The notes: a model not told the origin generated them from the sequence alone. A stretch of DNA of 64,000 bases from Anaerolineaceae bacterium (GCA_028818375.1 JAPPOB010000010.1:310001-374000); one strand, 5' to 3'. Shown: positions 35,578 through 45,343, counted from the first letter of the stretch. Made by a program: numbers and translations.

Positions 35578-36310
35578 CCGGCGAGCTGAGCAATAGCGAA
35601 ATGCCGGCCAGAGCCAGCAGCGCCAGCATGACCCTTTCAAAGAGAAGTCGGTTCACCCGGTTGATGACGCGGCGTCCCAGCCAGACAAGGGGCGGCACGA
35701 GGGGCAGGGCCCAGGCCAGGCTGGCAATCAGGGGAAGGTCGACCACTCCGGTGGCGAAGTAGCCGGGCAACTTGGCCAGGTTCACGAAGAAAAAGAAAAA
35801 AGTGATGGTGCCCACGAAAGCCGCCGGCTGCGAACGTTGCAGCAACAGCCACGCCGTTATCGGCGGCCCGCCAAGATTCGCCAGGGTCGAGGCAAGGCCG
35901 GCCGCCATCCCCGCCAGTTGGCCGTGCCAGTCGCGCGACCTGTAATTCAGATGCGGCATGGAATCGCTCGCCAGTTTGTATATCACGGCGACGATCGTCG
36001 TGACGCCCAGAATGCGACGGAGTACGAGATCCGGCAGGGACACGAGCAGTACCGTGCCGATGACGATTCCGACAATGGCTCCCGGCAGAAGCAATCGCAG
36101 ATAGCGGACTTCCCATTCCCGCCAGTACACGCCCATGGCGAAAATGTCGCCCATGATGAGCAGGGGCATGGCGACTCCCACGGCGCCGGCCACTGACATC
36201 CGCTGCGTGAGAAGGGGCAGGACGATAGCGCCCGCCAGTGACCCGCCAATGCCCCCCTTGACCAGGCCAATTGCCATCGCCGCGATGGCTATTGCGAGTG
36301 TGGATTCCAT
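35570..36310 (-). CDS. TauE/SafE-family membrane transporter
   Basis: Polytopic inner-membrane protein of 246 aa with about eight hydrophobic segments and the family repeats GLVKGGIGGSLAGAIVLPLL at the N-terminus and TLANLGGPPITAWLL in the second half. Members export sulfite, sulfoacetate or related anions, or are uncharacterised. It is convergent with the dipeptidase (8-base overlap) and divergent from the VOC-M20-sulfatase series; export of sulfite or a sulfonate-derived anion is possible but not shown. Confidence 0.87.
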   Translation of the reverse strand: MESTLAIAIAAMAIGLVKGGIGGSLAGAIVLPLLTQRMSVAGAVGVAMPLLIMGDIFAMGVYWREWEVRYLRLLLPGAIVGIVIGTVLLVSLPDLVLRRILGVTTIVAVIYKLASDSMPHLNYRSRDWHGQLAGMAAGLASTLANLGGPPITAWLLLQRSQPAAFVGTITFFFFFVNLAKLPGYFATGVVDLPLIASLAWALPLVPPLVWLGRRVINRVNRLLFERVMLALLALAGISLLLSSPVT

Positions 36311-36338
36311 CGCTGACCGCCAGAATTACGGGTCTGCC

Positions 36339-36344
36339 AGTATA
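36339..36344 (-). promoter_or_regulatory. Predicted -10 of the TauE/SafE gene
   Basis: TATACT on the minus strand, 28 bases before the ATG at 36310; no clear -35. On the opposite strand TGATATTCT (about 36391-36399) could be the extended -10 for the VOC-led series. Confidence 0.4.
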
Positions 36345-36431
36345 GCGGGTGTCGCTATTCTGCCTGCACTGGCAGTCCGGTTCGGGCCCTGATATTCTGG
36401 CGACGTCCGGGAAGCATTCAGGGAGTGGCGG

Positions 36432-36818
36432 GTGAATATCGAACATATCGCACTCAACGTGGACGACCCCGAGGCCATGGCGGCCTGGTACGGGGAGCAT
36501 TTGGGATTTCGCGTCCTGCGCAAGGTGGGTGGCGAGGCGCAGATTCATTTCATCATCGACGATGCGGACCGCGTCGTCCTGGAAGTTTATCGCCATCCGG
36601 ATTCACCCCGGACCGACTTCCATGACCTGCATCCCCAGCAATTGCACGTCGCCTTTGCCGTCGATGACCTGGAGGCTGAAAGGCAACGATTTCTGGACGC
36701 CGGCGCCACACTGGATATTGATGTCCACGCCATGCCCACCGGGGATTTGATGGTCTTTCTGCGAGACCCCTGGGGCCTGACCTTGCAACTGGCCAAACGT
36801 CTGAAGCCCCTGCGGTAG
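36432..36818 (+). CDS. VOC (glyoxalase/bleomycin resistance/dioxygenase) family protein
   Basis: 128 aa single-unit vicinal-oxygen-chelate protein; two beta-alpha-beta-beta-beta modules. Likely metal ligands are His5 (IEHIALNV), His in QLHVAFAV (about residue 73) and a Glu or Gln in the last strand (PWGLTLQL). GTG start at 36432. First gene of the plus-strand series with the M20 amidohydrolase and sulfatase, so a small catabolic isomerase or dioxygenase role is plausible but not assigned. Confidence 0.85.
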   Translation: MNIEHIALNVDDPEAMAAWYGEHLGFRVLRKVGGEAQIHFIIDDADRVVLEVYRHPDSPRTDFHDLHPQQLHVAFAVDDLEAERQRFLDAGATLDIDVHAMPTGDLMVFLRDPWGLTLQLAKRLKPLR

Positions 36819-36836
36819 CGAGGGCGCAGCAATCTC

Positions 36837-38084
36837 GTGCGCTTCACAGCGGATGACGTCAATCTGGACCGGGTACTGTCACGACTGAGCCATCTGGCAG
36901 GGATCGGCGCGACCGCCGCCGGTGGTATCACACGCCACACATTTTCACCGGAGCATGTCCAGGCCACGCGCGATGCCGCCAACTGGATGATTGAAGCTGG
37001 CCTGGATGCCTTTGTCGATCAGTATGGCAATCTGCTGGCTCATCGTGCCGGAACGGAGGCCGCTGAGGACAGGGTGCTTTCCGGCTCGCATCTGGACAGC
37101 GTGCCCAACGGCGGAAACTTCGACGGCGTACTGGGAGTGCTGGCGCCGCTCGAGGCCCTGACCCTGTTGCAGGAAAAAGGCCTGCGTACGCGCAGGCCGC
37201 TGGGCCTCGTCTCTTTTATCGAGGAGGAGGGCGCGCGCTTTCAAGGCCTGCTGGGCAGCGCGCTGGCCGTTGGGCAGATTCCTGACGATGAAATCGCCGA
37301 CATCAGGGATGCGGAAGGAAACCGTTATCTGGACCTTGTGGCTACCAGCGATTTTGGTCTGCCCCGCCGCCATGTCGACTGGACCCGTGGCCTGCACGCC
37401 TTCCTGGAACTGCACATTGAGCAGGGCAAACGACTGGAAGCGGCCGGAATCCCGATCGGCCTTGTGTCCAGCATTGCCGGCCCAACGTTTCTGCGCGTGA
37501 CCTTCACAGGCCAGGCTGATCATGCTGGCGCCACGGAGTGGAAAGACCGGCGTGATTCACTGCTGGCGGCCGCTATGGCCATTGTCGCCCTGCGGGACAT
37601 GGCGATTCGGGAGTTTGAAGGTCGGGCTCACGTAACCGTGGGCGCGCTGAAAGTCAGTCCCAACGTCACCAACGTAATCGCCGGCGAAACCGTTTTCAAC
37701 ATTGACTATCGCTCCGCAAATGACGTCACGCGCAAAGCCATGAATAACCGTATCGGAGAAATCCTTGCCGAATCCGCAGCCAGCCAGCGCATTGACTACG
37801 AATTCCGGGAACTGCATCGCGCGCCACCGGTCGAAACTGCAGCGCACCTTCGCAAGGCGCTGGAGAATGGCGCCTCTGCGGCGGGCCTGCAGTGCATGCC
37901 ACTGGTCAGCTGGGCGGCCCATGACGCGATGAACATGGCGCGGGTTACGAGTTCCGGCATGCTCTTTGTGCCCTGCCGCGATGGTCGCAGCCACACGCCG
38001 GAGGAGTACGTTTCGCCGAAGGACATCGCCAGTGGCGTGGCGGTGCTGGCCAACGCCCTGCTGGAGCTGGCCGACCAGGACTGA
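36837..38084 (+). CDS. M20-family amidohydrolase (AllC/hydantoinase type)
   Basis: Zinc- or manganese-dependent amidase, 415 aa, of the allantoate amidohydrolase / N-carbamoyl-L-amino-acid hydrolase group. Metal ligands are in SGSHLDSVPNGGNFDG (His about 82, Asp about 93), FIEEEGARF (Glu about 128), LELHIEQGK (His about 187) and the C-terminal GRSHTPEE. The dimerisation domain has FTGQADHAGAT. GTG start at 36837, 18 bases after the VOC stop. It releases ammonia or an amino acid from a ureido or carbamoyl substrate; the actual one is open. Confidence 0.9.
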   Translation: MRFTADDVNLDRVLSRLSHLAGIGATAAGGITRHTFSPEHVQATRDAANWMIEAGLDAFVDQYGNLLAHRAGTEAAEDRVLSGSHLDSVPNGGNFDGVLGVLAPLEALTLLQEKGLRTRRPLGLVSFIEEEGARFQGLLGSALAVGQIPDDEIADIRDAEGNRYLDLVATSDFGLPRRHVDWTRGLHAFLELHIEQGKRLEAAGIPIGLVSSIAGPTFLRVTFTGQADHAGATEWKDRRDSLLAAAMAIVALRDMAIREFEGRAHVTVGALKVSPNVTNVIAGETVFNIDYRSANDVTRKAMNNRIGEILAESAASQRIDYEFRELHRAPPVETAAHLRKALENGASAAGLQCMPLVSWAAHDAMNMARVTSSGMLFVPCRDGRSHTPEEYVSPKDIASGVAVLANALLELADQD

Positions 38085-38086
38085 TC

Positions 38087-39493
38087 ATGGAACGTCCCAA
38101 CGTACTGATTTTGTATACAGATCAGCAGCGCCATGACGCCCTTGGCGTCAACGGCAACGCGGACATTCAGACTCCCGTCCTGGACCGGCTTGCCGGGGAG
38201 GGGGTGAACTTCGACCACTGCTTTGTGCAAAACCCGGTGTGTATGCCGAGCCGGGCCAGTTTTCTGAGCGGCCGCTACCCGTCTTCGCTGGGTATCACTC
38301 ACATGGGCGTGCCCTTGCCGGAGGACGTCGTCACACTGCCACACTTGCTGAAGCCTTACGGCTACCGCTCGTCCAACATTGGCAAGCTGCATTTTTTGCC
38401 ACATGCCACCCGCGATCATCGCGTGCCGCACCCAATGTACGGCTTCGATCATCTCGAAATATCGGATGAACCGGGCGCCTACGAAGATGCCTACCGCGCC
38501 TGGGTGGCTTCGATTGCGCCGGAGCAACTGGACGGTCTCAGCGCCGGACTGCCTCCCGGAGCAGACGTCTGGTATCGCGCCCTGGGCCTGGAGGACACCG
38601 TTCCGCATCCGCACAAGTGGGCGCGCCAGGATTACCGCGGCACCACCTCTTTTCCCGCGGCGGACGACGTCACGCATACCGCCTTTGTCGCGGAACGGAC
38701 CATCAACTTTCTTCAACAGGTACGCGGACCATTTCTCTGCATTGCCGGATTCTACTCCCCGCACCCGCCATGGATCGTGCCGCAGCGCTGGCTTGACCTC
38801 TATGACAGGCAGTCGCTCGCGTTGCCCGGGTTTCCTCCCGAAGTGGAAGCCAGGCGCGAAGCCGCCGGATTCACGGACGATTTGTTGCTGTCGGCGCGCC
38901 ACGGATACTACGCCATGGTCAGCGAAGTCGACTGGCACGTGGGGCGACTCCTGCAGGCGTTGGAAGATCGTGGGCTGGCCGACAACACCATCGTCATTCT
39001 CACCTCGGATCATGGTGAGTGGCTTGGTGAGCATTTGCGCTGGGGCAAGGGATACCCCGGCGCCGACGCGGTAAGCCGCGTGCCCCTGCTGGTCCGCTGG
39101 CCAGCCGGGAAGCTCCACTCAGGTCATCGCGTCAGCGAGGTCGTGGAGGCGCTTGACGTGCTGCCGACCCTGTTGGAAATGGCCGGAATCCAGGTCCCGC
39201 CGCATTTGCAGGGTAGTTCCCTGCTACCCTTGCTGCACGGCGCACAGGACGACTCCCAGGGTTCGGCAATGATGGAAGCCAATGGCTGGAAAACATTGCG
39301 CACGGCCGACTTTCGCTATCTGGCCCACGATGACGGGCGGGAGAGCCTGTGGGACCTCAGGACCGACCCGCGCGAATACCATGATGTTTCCGGTGACCGT
39401 CGCTACGGCGAAGCGTTGTCCGAACACCGACACCTGCTTTTGCAGCGCCTGCTGTCCATGGAGCGGCCCCTGCCGCGCACCTGGATCTACTAG
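38087..39493 (+). CDS. Type I sulfatase (formylglycine, Cys-type)
   Basis: Arylsulfatase-family hydrolase, 468 aa, without a signal peptide, so probably cytosolic. The modification motif is C52-M-P-S-R in NPVCMPSRASFLSGRYPS, where the Cys is converted to formylglycine. Metal residues include D12 in LYTDQQRHD and the late SDHGEWLGEH. ATG 38087 follows the M20 gene by 2 bases. It would cleave a sulfate ester taken up from sulfated polysaccharides or small sulfates (inference). No formylglycine-generating enzyme is in the window. Confidence 0.92.
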   Translation: MERPNVLILYTDQQRHDALGVNGNADIQTPVLDRLAGEGVNFDHCFVQNPVCMPSRASFLSGRYPSSLGITHMGVPLPEDVVTLPHLLKPYGYRSSNIGKLHFLPHATRDHRVPHPMYGFDHLEISDEPGAYEDAYRAWVASIAPEQLDGLSAGLPPGADVWYRALGLEDTVPHPHKWARQDYRGTTSFPAADDVTHTAFVAERTINFLQQVRGPFLCIAGFYSPHPPWIVPQRWLDLYDRQSLALPGFPPEVEARREAAGFTDDLLLSARHGYYAMVSEVDWHVGRLLQALEDRGLADNTIVILTSDHGEWLGEHLRWGKGYPGADAVSRVPLLVRWPAGKLHSGHRVSEVVEALDVLPTLLEMAGIQVPPHLQGSSLLPLLHGAQDDSQGSAMMEANGWKTLRTADFRYLAHDDGRESLWDLRTDPREYHDVSGDRRYGEALSEHRHLLLQRLLSMERPLPRTWIY

Positions 39494-39582
39494 ACGCAAA
39501 AGCGCCTGTGTCCAATTGGGCATTGGTCTGGCAGTGGCGGACCGGTCACGCTAAACTCTGTTTCCCGAAAGGATACAGTTTG

Positions 39583-40821
39583 GTGACGGCTCTCCCGGCG
39601 CAAGCCCTTGGTTTTTTGCGCAATCCGGTTGTAATACCCATATACCTGCCCACGCTTTTCTTCGGCATGGCGCTGGGCATGATCAGGCCCATTCTGCCGC
39701 TCTACGTCGCCGACTTTGATGTCAGCTATGCCCTGATTGGCCTCGTCATCGGCGCTGAAGCCCTTGGCGCGATGCTTGCCGACGTGCCGGCCGGGGTCTT
39801 GCTGAGGCGCTATTCCGAGAAGCAGGTGATGCTCGCCGGCCAGACCCTGGTGTTATCCGGCATGCTGCTTCTCTTTATGGCCCCTACGGTGTGGATGGCC
39901 TTCATGTCCCTCTTTATGTTCGGCATTGGGCGGGCGCTCTTCAATGTCTCGCGGCACATGTTTCTTTCGGAGCAATTTCCGCGAGACAAGCGGGGGCGCG
40001 CGATCGCGATGTTCGGTGGCATGGTGCGAATGGGCTACGCAATCGGCCCGGTGATCGGTGGTTTTGTCGCGGCAAGGATGGGATTGCGGGCGCCCTTCCT
40101 GCTGGTCTGTGCCTTCGCCTTGCTGGGCATTGTGTTGGTGGTCCTGCTTCTCAGGGAGACCCGTCGGCGCAAGACGGGCAGAAGTCAGGAAGATGGTCTG
40201 GCGGTCGTGGAGACCTTGCGCGAAAATCGGCCGCTTCTGGCACGGGCGGGAAGCGGCGTGCTCTTCGGCCAGGCGATTCGCGCCGGTCGCAGCGTCATAG
40301 TCCCGCTCTATGCGGCGGATGTTCTCGGCCTCGGTCCGGAAGCCATCGGCATCATTGTCAGCGTCTCCTGGATGCTGGACATGCTGATGTTCCTGCCGGC
40401 CGGCTGGGTTATGGACAAACGCGGGCGCAAGCACGCCATTGTGCCCAGCTTTTTCCTGATGGCGAGCGGCGTGGCCCTGATTCCCCTCACGCAAGGCTTT
40501 GAGGGGCTGCTGCTGGCGACGGCCCTGATCGGACTTGGCAACGGCTTCAGCAGTGGCTCCATGATGACCCTCGGCTCCGACCTTGCGCCCAGCAGGACTC
40601 GCAGTGAATTCCTCGGTGTCTGGCGTCTGATCGGAGACTGCGGCGCGACCGCTGCTCCCTTCGTCATCGGTTTTGTCGCGCAACAGCTGGCCTTGCAGTC
40701 GGCCGCTGTGGCAATTTCGGGTATGGGTCTGGCCGCTGCCGGTATATTCGCCTTTCTGGTGCCTGAGACTCTCAGGTCCTTGCCGCCGGAACAGGTTCGC
40801 GCAGCTGCTTCAGGGAGTTGA
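39583..40821 (+). CDS. MFS transporter
   Basis: Major facilitator superfamily permease with about 12 membrane segments, roughly 412 aa. The start is TTG 39580 or GTG 39583, behind AAAGGA; the longer frame to 39508 lacks a ribosome site, and a -10-like TAAACT at 39552-39557 lies within it. The loop 2-3 motif region reads ADVPAGVLLRRYSEK and an equivalent PAGWVMDKRGRKHA occurs in the second half, the MFS motif A repeat. It may import a sulfated sugar or export a product of the neighbouring enzymes; substrate unknown. Confidence 0.9.
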   Translation: MTALPAQALGFLRNPVVIPIYLPTLFFGMALGMIRPILPLYVADFDVSYALIGLVIGAEALGAMLADVPAGVLLRRYSEKQVMLAGQTLVLSGMLLLFMAPTVWMAFMSLFMFGIGRALFNVSRHMFLSEQFPRDKRGRAIAMFGGMVRMGYAIGPVIGGFVAARMGLRAPFLLVCAFALLGIVLVVLLLRETRRRKTGRSQEDGLAVVETLRENRPLLARAGSGVLFGQAIRAGRSVIVPLYAADVLGLGPEAIGIIVSVSWMLDMLMFLPAGWVMDKRGRKHAIVPSFFLMASGVALIPLTQGFEGLLLATALIGLGNGFSSGSMMTLGSDLAPSRTRSEFLGVWRLIGDCGATAAPFVIGFVAQQLALQSAAVAISGMGLAAAGIFAFLVPETLRSLPPEQVRAAASGS

Positions 40822-40822
40822 A

Positions 40823-43765
40823 ATGCCAGACATGCACTCCGTCGAGGAGTTTCTGCATGAGTTGCGACCACGCGTCAGCGGCGACCTGAGAACTGATCAA
40901 TACAGCCGCATGTTGTACAGCACGGACGCCAGCATTTACCAGCAAATGCCCCTTGCCGTCCTGGTTCCCCGTACGGTCGACGACGTGCAGGCCGCTGTCG
41001 AACTGGCCGCCCGCCACCGCGTGCCCGTATTGCCGCGCGCGTCCGGCAGCAGCCTGGCGGGGCAGGCCGTCAATGAAGCGCTGGTCATCGACTCAACGCG
41101 CTGGCTTGATGGCATTCACGAAATCAACCGCGAGGAACGTTGGGTGCGGGTGGGGCCGGGGCGCGTGCTGGATGAACTGAACCTGGCGCTCAAGCCGCAT
41201 GGCCTGCAGTTCGGGCCAGACCCCGCCAGCAGCAATCGGGCGGCAATGGGGGGCATCGTTTCGAACAACTCCACCGGCAGTCATTCCATTCTGTATGGCA
41301 TGACGGCCGATCACCTGCTGGAGGCCGAGGTCATTCTGGCGGACGGCGCCCGCACACGCATGGGCCCGCTGGGTGATGACACCTTGCGTCAACACCAGAT
41401 GCGTGACGGGCTGGAGGGCCACGTCTATCGCGAAGTGGCGCGCCTGGCTCGTGACAACGCCGACATCATTCGCAACGGCACACCGCGTCACTGGCGCCGC
41501 TGTGGCGGTTACAACCTTGACCGCTTCGTTCAAGGCGGAGTCAGCTTCAATTGGCCCCAGGACGAGTATTTCAACCTGGCGAAGTTGCTCAGTGGCGCAG
41601 AAGGCACACTGGGCGTCCTGACGGAACTGAAACTCAATCTCGTGCCCCTGCCGCGCATGACGGCCCTGGCCATCGTCCACTACGACAATCTCTTCACGGC
41701 GCTGTCGGCCGTGCCGGCGATGCTGGAGATGGAGCCCTCGGCGATCGAATTGCTGGACAATCTGGGATTGACGCTTTGCCGCGACGTGCCCGAGTACGCC
41801 CGGCTGCTGCGTACCTTCGTCGATGGCGACCCGAATTGCATTCTCATCACCGAGTTCTACGGTGAGAGTGAGGGGGAATTGAAGGCCAAAATCGATCGCC
41901 TCCAACGTCATTTGCAGGCACAGAATATCAATGCCGGAGTCATCGTCCCGGTCATTGATCCCGCGCGACAGGAAGACGTCTGGACCGTGCGCAAGGTCGG
42001 ACTGGGTCTCATGATGAGCATCCGCGGCGACCACAAGCCTATTCCCTTCATCGAGGATGCCGCCGTTCCGACCGACCATCTGGCGGAGTACGTCACCAAA
42101 CTTGAGGAGTTCTGTAACGGCCTTGGCACGCGGGTGGCCTACTACGCCCACGCCAGCGCAGGTTGCCTTCACATCCGTCCGCTCATCAACGCCAAGGAGG
42201 CCAGGGAGGTCGCGAAAATGTCGCAAATCATGGACTTTTCCGTGGATCTTCTGCACGGTTATGGCGGCGCACTCAGCAGTGAACACGGCGATGGCCGCGC
42301 CCGCAGCTGGATGAACGAGCGTTTCTTTGGCCCCGAACTTTACGGCCTGTACCGCCAGGTCAAGCGCAATTTTGATCCGGACAACATTCTCAACCCCGGC
42401 AACATCGTCGATGCCGGGTCCATGAACGACAATCTTCGGTTCGGTGACGCCTACACGGTCATTCCCGTGCAGACCGCCCTGGACTTCTCGGACGAACAGG
42501 GTTTCCACCGCGCGGTCGAGATGTGCAACGGCGCCGGCGTATGTCGCAAGAGGACGACCGGCACGATGTGCCCCAGCTTCATGGTCACGCGTGAAGAGGA
42601 ACACAGCACTCGCGGCCGCGCCAACGCCCTGCGCGCGGCGATGTCCGGCGCCATACCCACCAGCGAACTGACCAGCGAGCGCATGTACGAGGTCATGGAT
42701 CTCTGCATTGGATGCAAGGCCTGCGCCGCCGAATGCCCTTCCTCAGTCGACATGGGCAAAATCAAGGTCGAGTTTCTGGCCCAATATCATCGTAAACATG
42801 GAACGCCCTTGCGCTCCCGTCTCTTTGGCTATATCGGCGCCTTGTCGCGTTTTGGGGCGGGCCCCCTGGCGCCGCTGGTCAATGGCGCCATGCGTCACCC
42901 GGTCATGCGAAAGCTTATGGAGCGCTCCCTTGGCATCAGCGAGCAACGCTCCTTGCCCGAATTCGCCTCTGAATCTTTCACGTCCTGGTTCCGCAACCGG
43001 GGAGCGCCGCAGGGAAGTGCGAAGCAGGTTGTGCTCTTCAATGACAGCTTCAACACCTGGAACGATCCGCATATCGCCATCGCGGCCACTGAAGTCCTGG
43101 AAGCTTTGGGATACGAAGTGCTGTTGCCCGGTCACCGTTGCTGCGGCCGTCCCATGATGTCCGAAGGACTGGTGGCGGACGCGCGCAGGGCCGCTGAAGA
43201 CGTGGTATCGCGGCTGGCACGCTTCGTGGAGGACGGAATACCGGTTGTCGGGCTGGAACCGAGCTGTTTGCTGATGCTGCGTGACGAATACCGGTACCTG
43301 CTGCCCGACGACGAAAGAGCGCAGCGGGTGGCGGACCAGGCGCTTCTGTTCGAGGAGTTCATTGCGCAGCTGGCGGAGCGCGGAGAACTCAATCTGGAGT
43401 TTGAGCAGGCGGCGCGGAGGCTGCTTCTGCATGGCCATTGTCATCAGCGGGCCCTGGTCGGCACGGGCCCGTCCCTGCGTACTTTGGGTCTGCCACCGAA
43501 CTACGAGGTCGAGGAAGTGGATTCCGGCTGCTGCGGCATGGCTGGATCTTTCGGCTACGAGAGCGAACATTACGAACTTTCGATGAAAATGGCGGAACGT
43601 CGATTGTTGCCCGCGGTCCGTGACGCCGATCCGGAAACGCTCATCGTCGCGGCGGGCACCAGCTGTCGACACCAAATTGAGCATGGAAGCGGACGTCGGG
43701 CGCTGCACCCGGCCGAGGTGCTGCGCGACGCCCTGGTCACGGCTGCGGCGGCCGAGCCTGCATGA
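40823..43765 (+). CDS. FAD-linked oxidase fused to Fe-S/CCG reductase (YdiJ/Dld-II type)
   Basis: 980 aa fusion of a GlcD-like flavoprotein and a GlcF-like iron-sulfur protein. The FAD_binding_4 domain (about 35-240) has PVLPRASGSSLAGQ and FGPDPASSNRAAMGGIVSNNSTG; FAD_oxidase_C follows with the C-terminal SSEHGDGRARS. The Fe-S part begins at about 560 with CNGAGVCRKRTTGTMCPSF and CIGCKACAAECPSSV, then two CCG blocks, CCGRPMMSEGL and CCGMAGSFGYE, and a GHCHQRALVG. Enzymes of this layout oxidise D-lactate, glycolate or D-2-hydroxyglutarate at the membrane and pass electrons to quinone. GGGAG precedes ATG 40823. Overlaps the two-TM gene by 4 bases. Confidence 0.93.
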   Translation: MPDMHSVEEFLHELRPRVSGDLRTDQYSRMLYSTDASIYQQMPLAVLVPRTVDDVQAAVELAARHRVPVLPRASGSSLAGQAVNEALVIDSTRWLDGIHEINREERWVRVGPGRVLDELNLALKPHGLQFGPDPASSNRAAMGGIVSNNSTGSHSILYGMTADHLLEAEVILADGARTRMGPLGDDTLRQHQMRDGLEGHVYREVARLARDNADIIRNGTPRHWRRCGGYNLDRFVQGGVSFNWPQDEYFNLAKLLSGAEGTLGVLTELKLNLVPLPRMTALAIVHYDNLFTALSAVPAMLEMEPSAIELLDNLGLTLCRDVPEYARLLRTFVDGDPNCILITEFYGESEGELKAKIDRLQRHLQAQNINAGVIVPVIDPARQEDVWTVRKVGLGLMMSIRGDHKPIPFIEDAAVPTDHLAEYVTKLEEFCNGLGTRVAYYAHASAGCLHIRPLINAKEAREVAKMSQIMDFSVDLLHGYGGALSSEHGDGRARSWMNERFFGPELYGLYRQVKRNFDPDNILNPGNIVDAGSMNDNLRFGDAYTVIPVQTALDFSDEQGFHRAVEMCNGAGVCRKRTTGTMCPSFMVTREEEHSTRGRANALRAAMSGAIPTSELTSERMYEVMDLCIGCKACAAECPSSVDMGKIKVEFLAQYHRKHGTPLRSRLFGYIGALSRFGAGPLAPLVNGAMRHPVMRKLMERSLGISEQRSLPEFASESFTSWFRNRGAPQGSAKQVVLFNDSFNTWNDPHIAIAATEVLEALGYEVLLPGHRCCGRPMMSEGLVADARRAAEDVVSRLARFVEDGIPVVGLEPSCLLMLRDEYRYLLPDDERAQRVADQALLFEEFIAQLAERGELNLEFEQAARRLLLHGHCHQRALVGTGPSLRTLGLPPNYEVEEVDSGCCGMAGSFGYESEHYELSMKMAERRLLPAVRDADPETLIVAAGTSCRHQIEHGSGRRALHPAEVLRDALVTAAAAEPA

Positions 43766-44040
43766 CGGCCTTTCGACTGCTGGTGAGGGTCGCATTCGTC
43801 GTGCTGGCGGTCTGGTTGCTGCTGCCCGTACTGGCAGCCTACAACGACGTCATTCTGACCTGGTACAATTACCTGCTGGACGATCCGCTGGTAGATCCAC
43901 TAACTCTCGATGATGTCGAGGCCCGGCACGGGGAGAGCTTCGGGCCCGTCGTCCTGCCACGCCTGATCCTCTTCGTCCTGCTGATAGTCCTGACCTGGAC
44001 TGTGTTGCGGAGCGCACGGCCGGCGCGCGGCGCCCGCTGA
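43762..44040 (+). CDS. Small two-TM membrane protein, unknown function
   Basis: 92 aa; I do not recognise a family. It has a basic N-terminus, a first hydrophobic segment (residues about 6-26), an acidic soluble loop (about 38-60, including LDDPLVDPLTLDDVEARHGES) and a second hydrophobic segment (about 63-82) followed by a basic tail. Its ATG overlaps the stop of the GlcD-GlcF fusion (ATGA), so the two are probably translated together; a membrane anchor or electron-transfer partner for that soluble dehydrogenase is a reasonable guess. Confidence 0.75.
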   Translation: MTAFRLLVRVAFVVLAVWLLLPVLAAYNDVILTWYNYLLDDPLVDPLTLDDVEARHGESFGPVVLPRLILFVLLIVLTWTVLRSARPARGAR

Positions 44041-44064
44041 TCCTGTCGGCGGGAGAACTTTCGC

Positions 44065-45264
44065 ATGACGATAACCATTCGCGACCTTCGGGTCATCACG
44101 ACCAAACCCGGCAAATCCAATCTGGTCATCGTCAAGGTGCTGACCTCCGAACCTGAACTCTACGGCCTCGGCTGCGCGACCTTCACGCAGCGCTGGCACG
44201 CTGTCGTCACGGCCATAGAAAAACATCTGAAGCCCTTTGCGCTGGGACGCGACGTCACGCGCAACGAGGAGTTCTTTCGCATGGCGATGGTGCACAGCTA
44301 CTGGCGCAATGGCCCGGTGTTGAACAACGCCATCTCCGGCGTGGACCAGGCGCTGTGGGACATCCGCGGCAAGTTGGCGGGCATGCCGGTCTGTGACCTG
44401 CTTGGCGGTCGTCAACGTGAAGCGGCGAATGTCTACGTCCATGCCGATGGCGAGACGCCGCAGGAGGTTACGGAAAGCGTCCTGCGTTACATGGATGAAG
44501 GCCACCGTCACGTCCGTGTGCAAATGGGGGGCTATGGCGGTGCGGGCGGAAAAGACGTCAGGCCAGAAGGCGCGCCGGCAGGCAGCTATTACGATCCCCG
44601 CGCCTATTGCCGGGACATGTTGTGCATGATCGAACATGTGCGCAAGGTGGTTGGCGATGAGGTCGAGTTGCTGCATGACATTCATGAGCGCCTGCATCCG
44701 ATTCACGCCATCCAGTTTGCGAAGGACGTGGAACAGTTCCGACTGTTCTTTCTGGAGGATGCCCTGGTGCCGGAAGACATCGAATGGTTTCGGCAGTTGC
44801 GCGCACAAAGTGCGGTGCCCCTGGCGATGGGGGAACTCTTCAACAACCCGCTGGAGTGGCAGCCACTGATTGAGGGCCGCCTGATCGACTTCCTGCGCAT
44901 GCACATTAGCCAGATGGGCGGTCTGACCCCGGCCCGCGACGTTGCGCTATTCGCCAACATGTATGGCATCCGCACTGCCTGGCACGGCCCGGGCGACACG
45001 TCGCCGATCGGGCATGCCGCCAACCTGCAACTGGACCTGTGGGAACCCAATTTCGGCATCCAGGAGTGGTATGAGGCGGAAGACATGGACTACGAACTGT
45101 TCCCGGGTTTGCCGGAAGTGCGGAACGGATACCTTTATCCGAACACGTTACCCGGGCTCGGCATCGACATCGACGAGGATATGGCGGCGCGCTACCCCTG
45201 CGAGGACGTGACTGAATTCTGGACGCAAACCCGTCTGCCGGATGGTTCGCCGGCCCGACCATGA
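44065..45264 (+). CDS. Enolase-superfamily dehydratase, D-mannonate-dehydratase (RspA/ManD) type
   Basis: Mandelate racemase/muconate lactonising enzyme family, 399 aa. The family marks are YGLGCATFTQRWHAV, VDQALWDIRGKLAGMPV, YVHADGET, HDIHERLHP, FFLEDALVPED, LAMGELFNNP and AWHGPGDTSPIGHAAN, all in the ManD order. It should dehydrate a sugar acid such as mannonate or gluconate to a 2-keto-3-deoxy acid. One small difference is Ala where ManD enzymes usually have Pro (LEDAL). The next gene downstream is a truncated sugar-binding protein, consistent with a former sugar-acid uptake and breakdown cluster. Confidence 0.85.
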   Translation: MTITIRDLRVITTKPGKSNLVIVKVLTSEPELYGLGCATFTQRWHAVVTAIEKHLKPFALGRDVTRNEEFFRMAMVHSYWRNGPVLNNAISGVDQALWDIRGKLAGMPVCDLLGGRQREAANVYVHADGETPQEVTESVLRYMDEGHRHVRVQMGGYGGAGGKDVRPEGAPAGSYYDPRAYCRDMLCMIEHVRKVVGDEVELLHDIHERLHPIHAIQFAKDVEQFRLFFLEDALVPEDIEWFRQLRAQSAVPLAMGELFNNPLEWQPLIEGRLIDFLRMHISQMGGLTPARDVALFANMYGIRTAWHGPGDTSPIGHAANLQLDLWEPNFGIQEWYEAEDMDYELFPGLPEVRNGYLYPNTLPGLGIDIDEDMAARYPCEDVTEFWTQTRLPDGSPARP

Positions 45265-45343
45265 TGAAAACAAGTCGCCGGTCTGGTTGACCGTCACGGC
45301 GGGATTAACTATGAACTTTGCCTTTACCAGTTCGCCCCCTTGA

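Noticed and set aside
41093..42604. 503-residue open frame antisense to the GlcD-GlcF fusion
   Set aside because: The plus-strand gene has clear FAD and Fe-S motifs over this region; the antisense translation is rich in His, Gln and Arg, as expected of a shadow.
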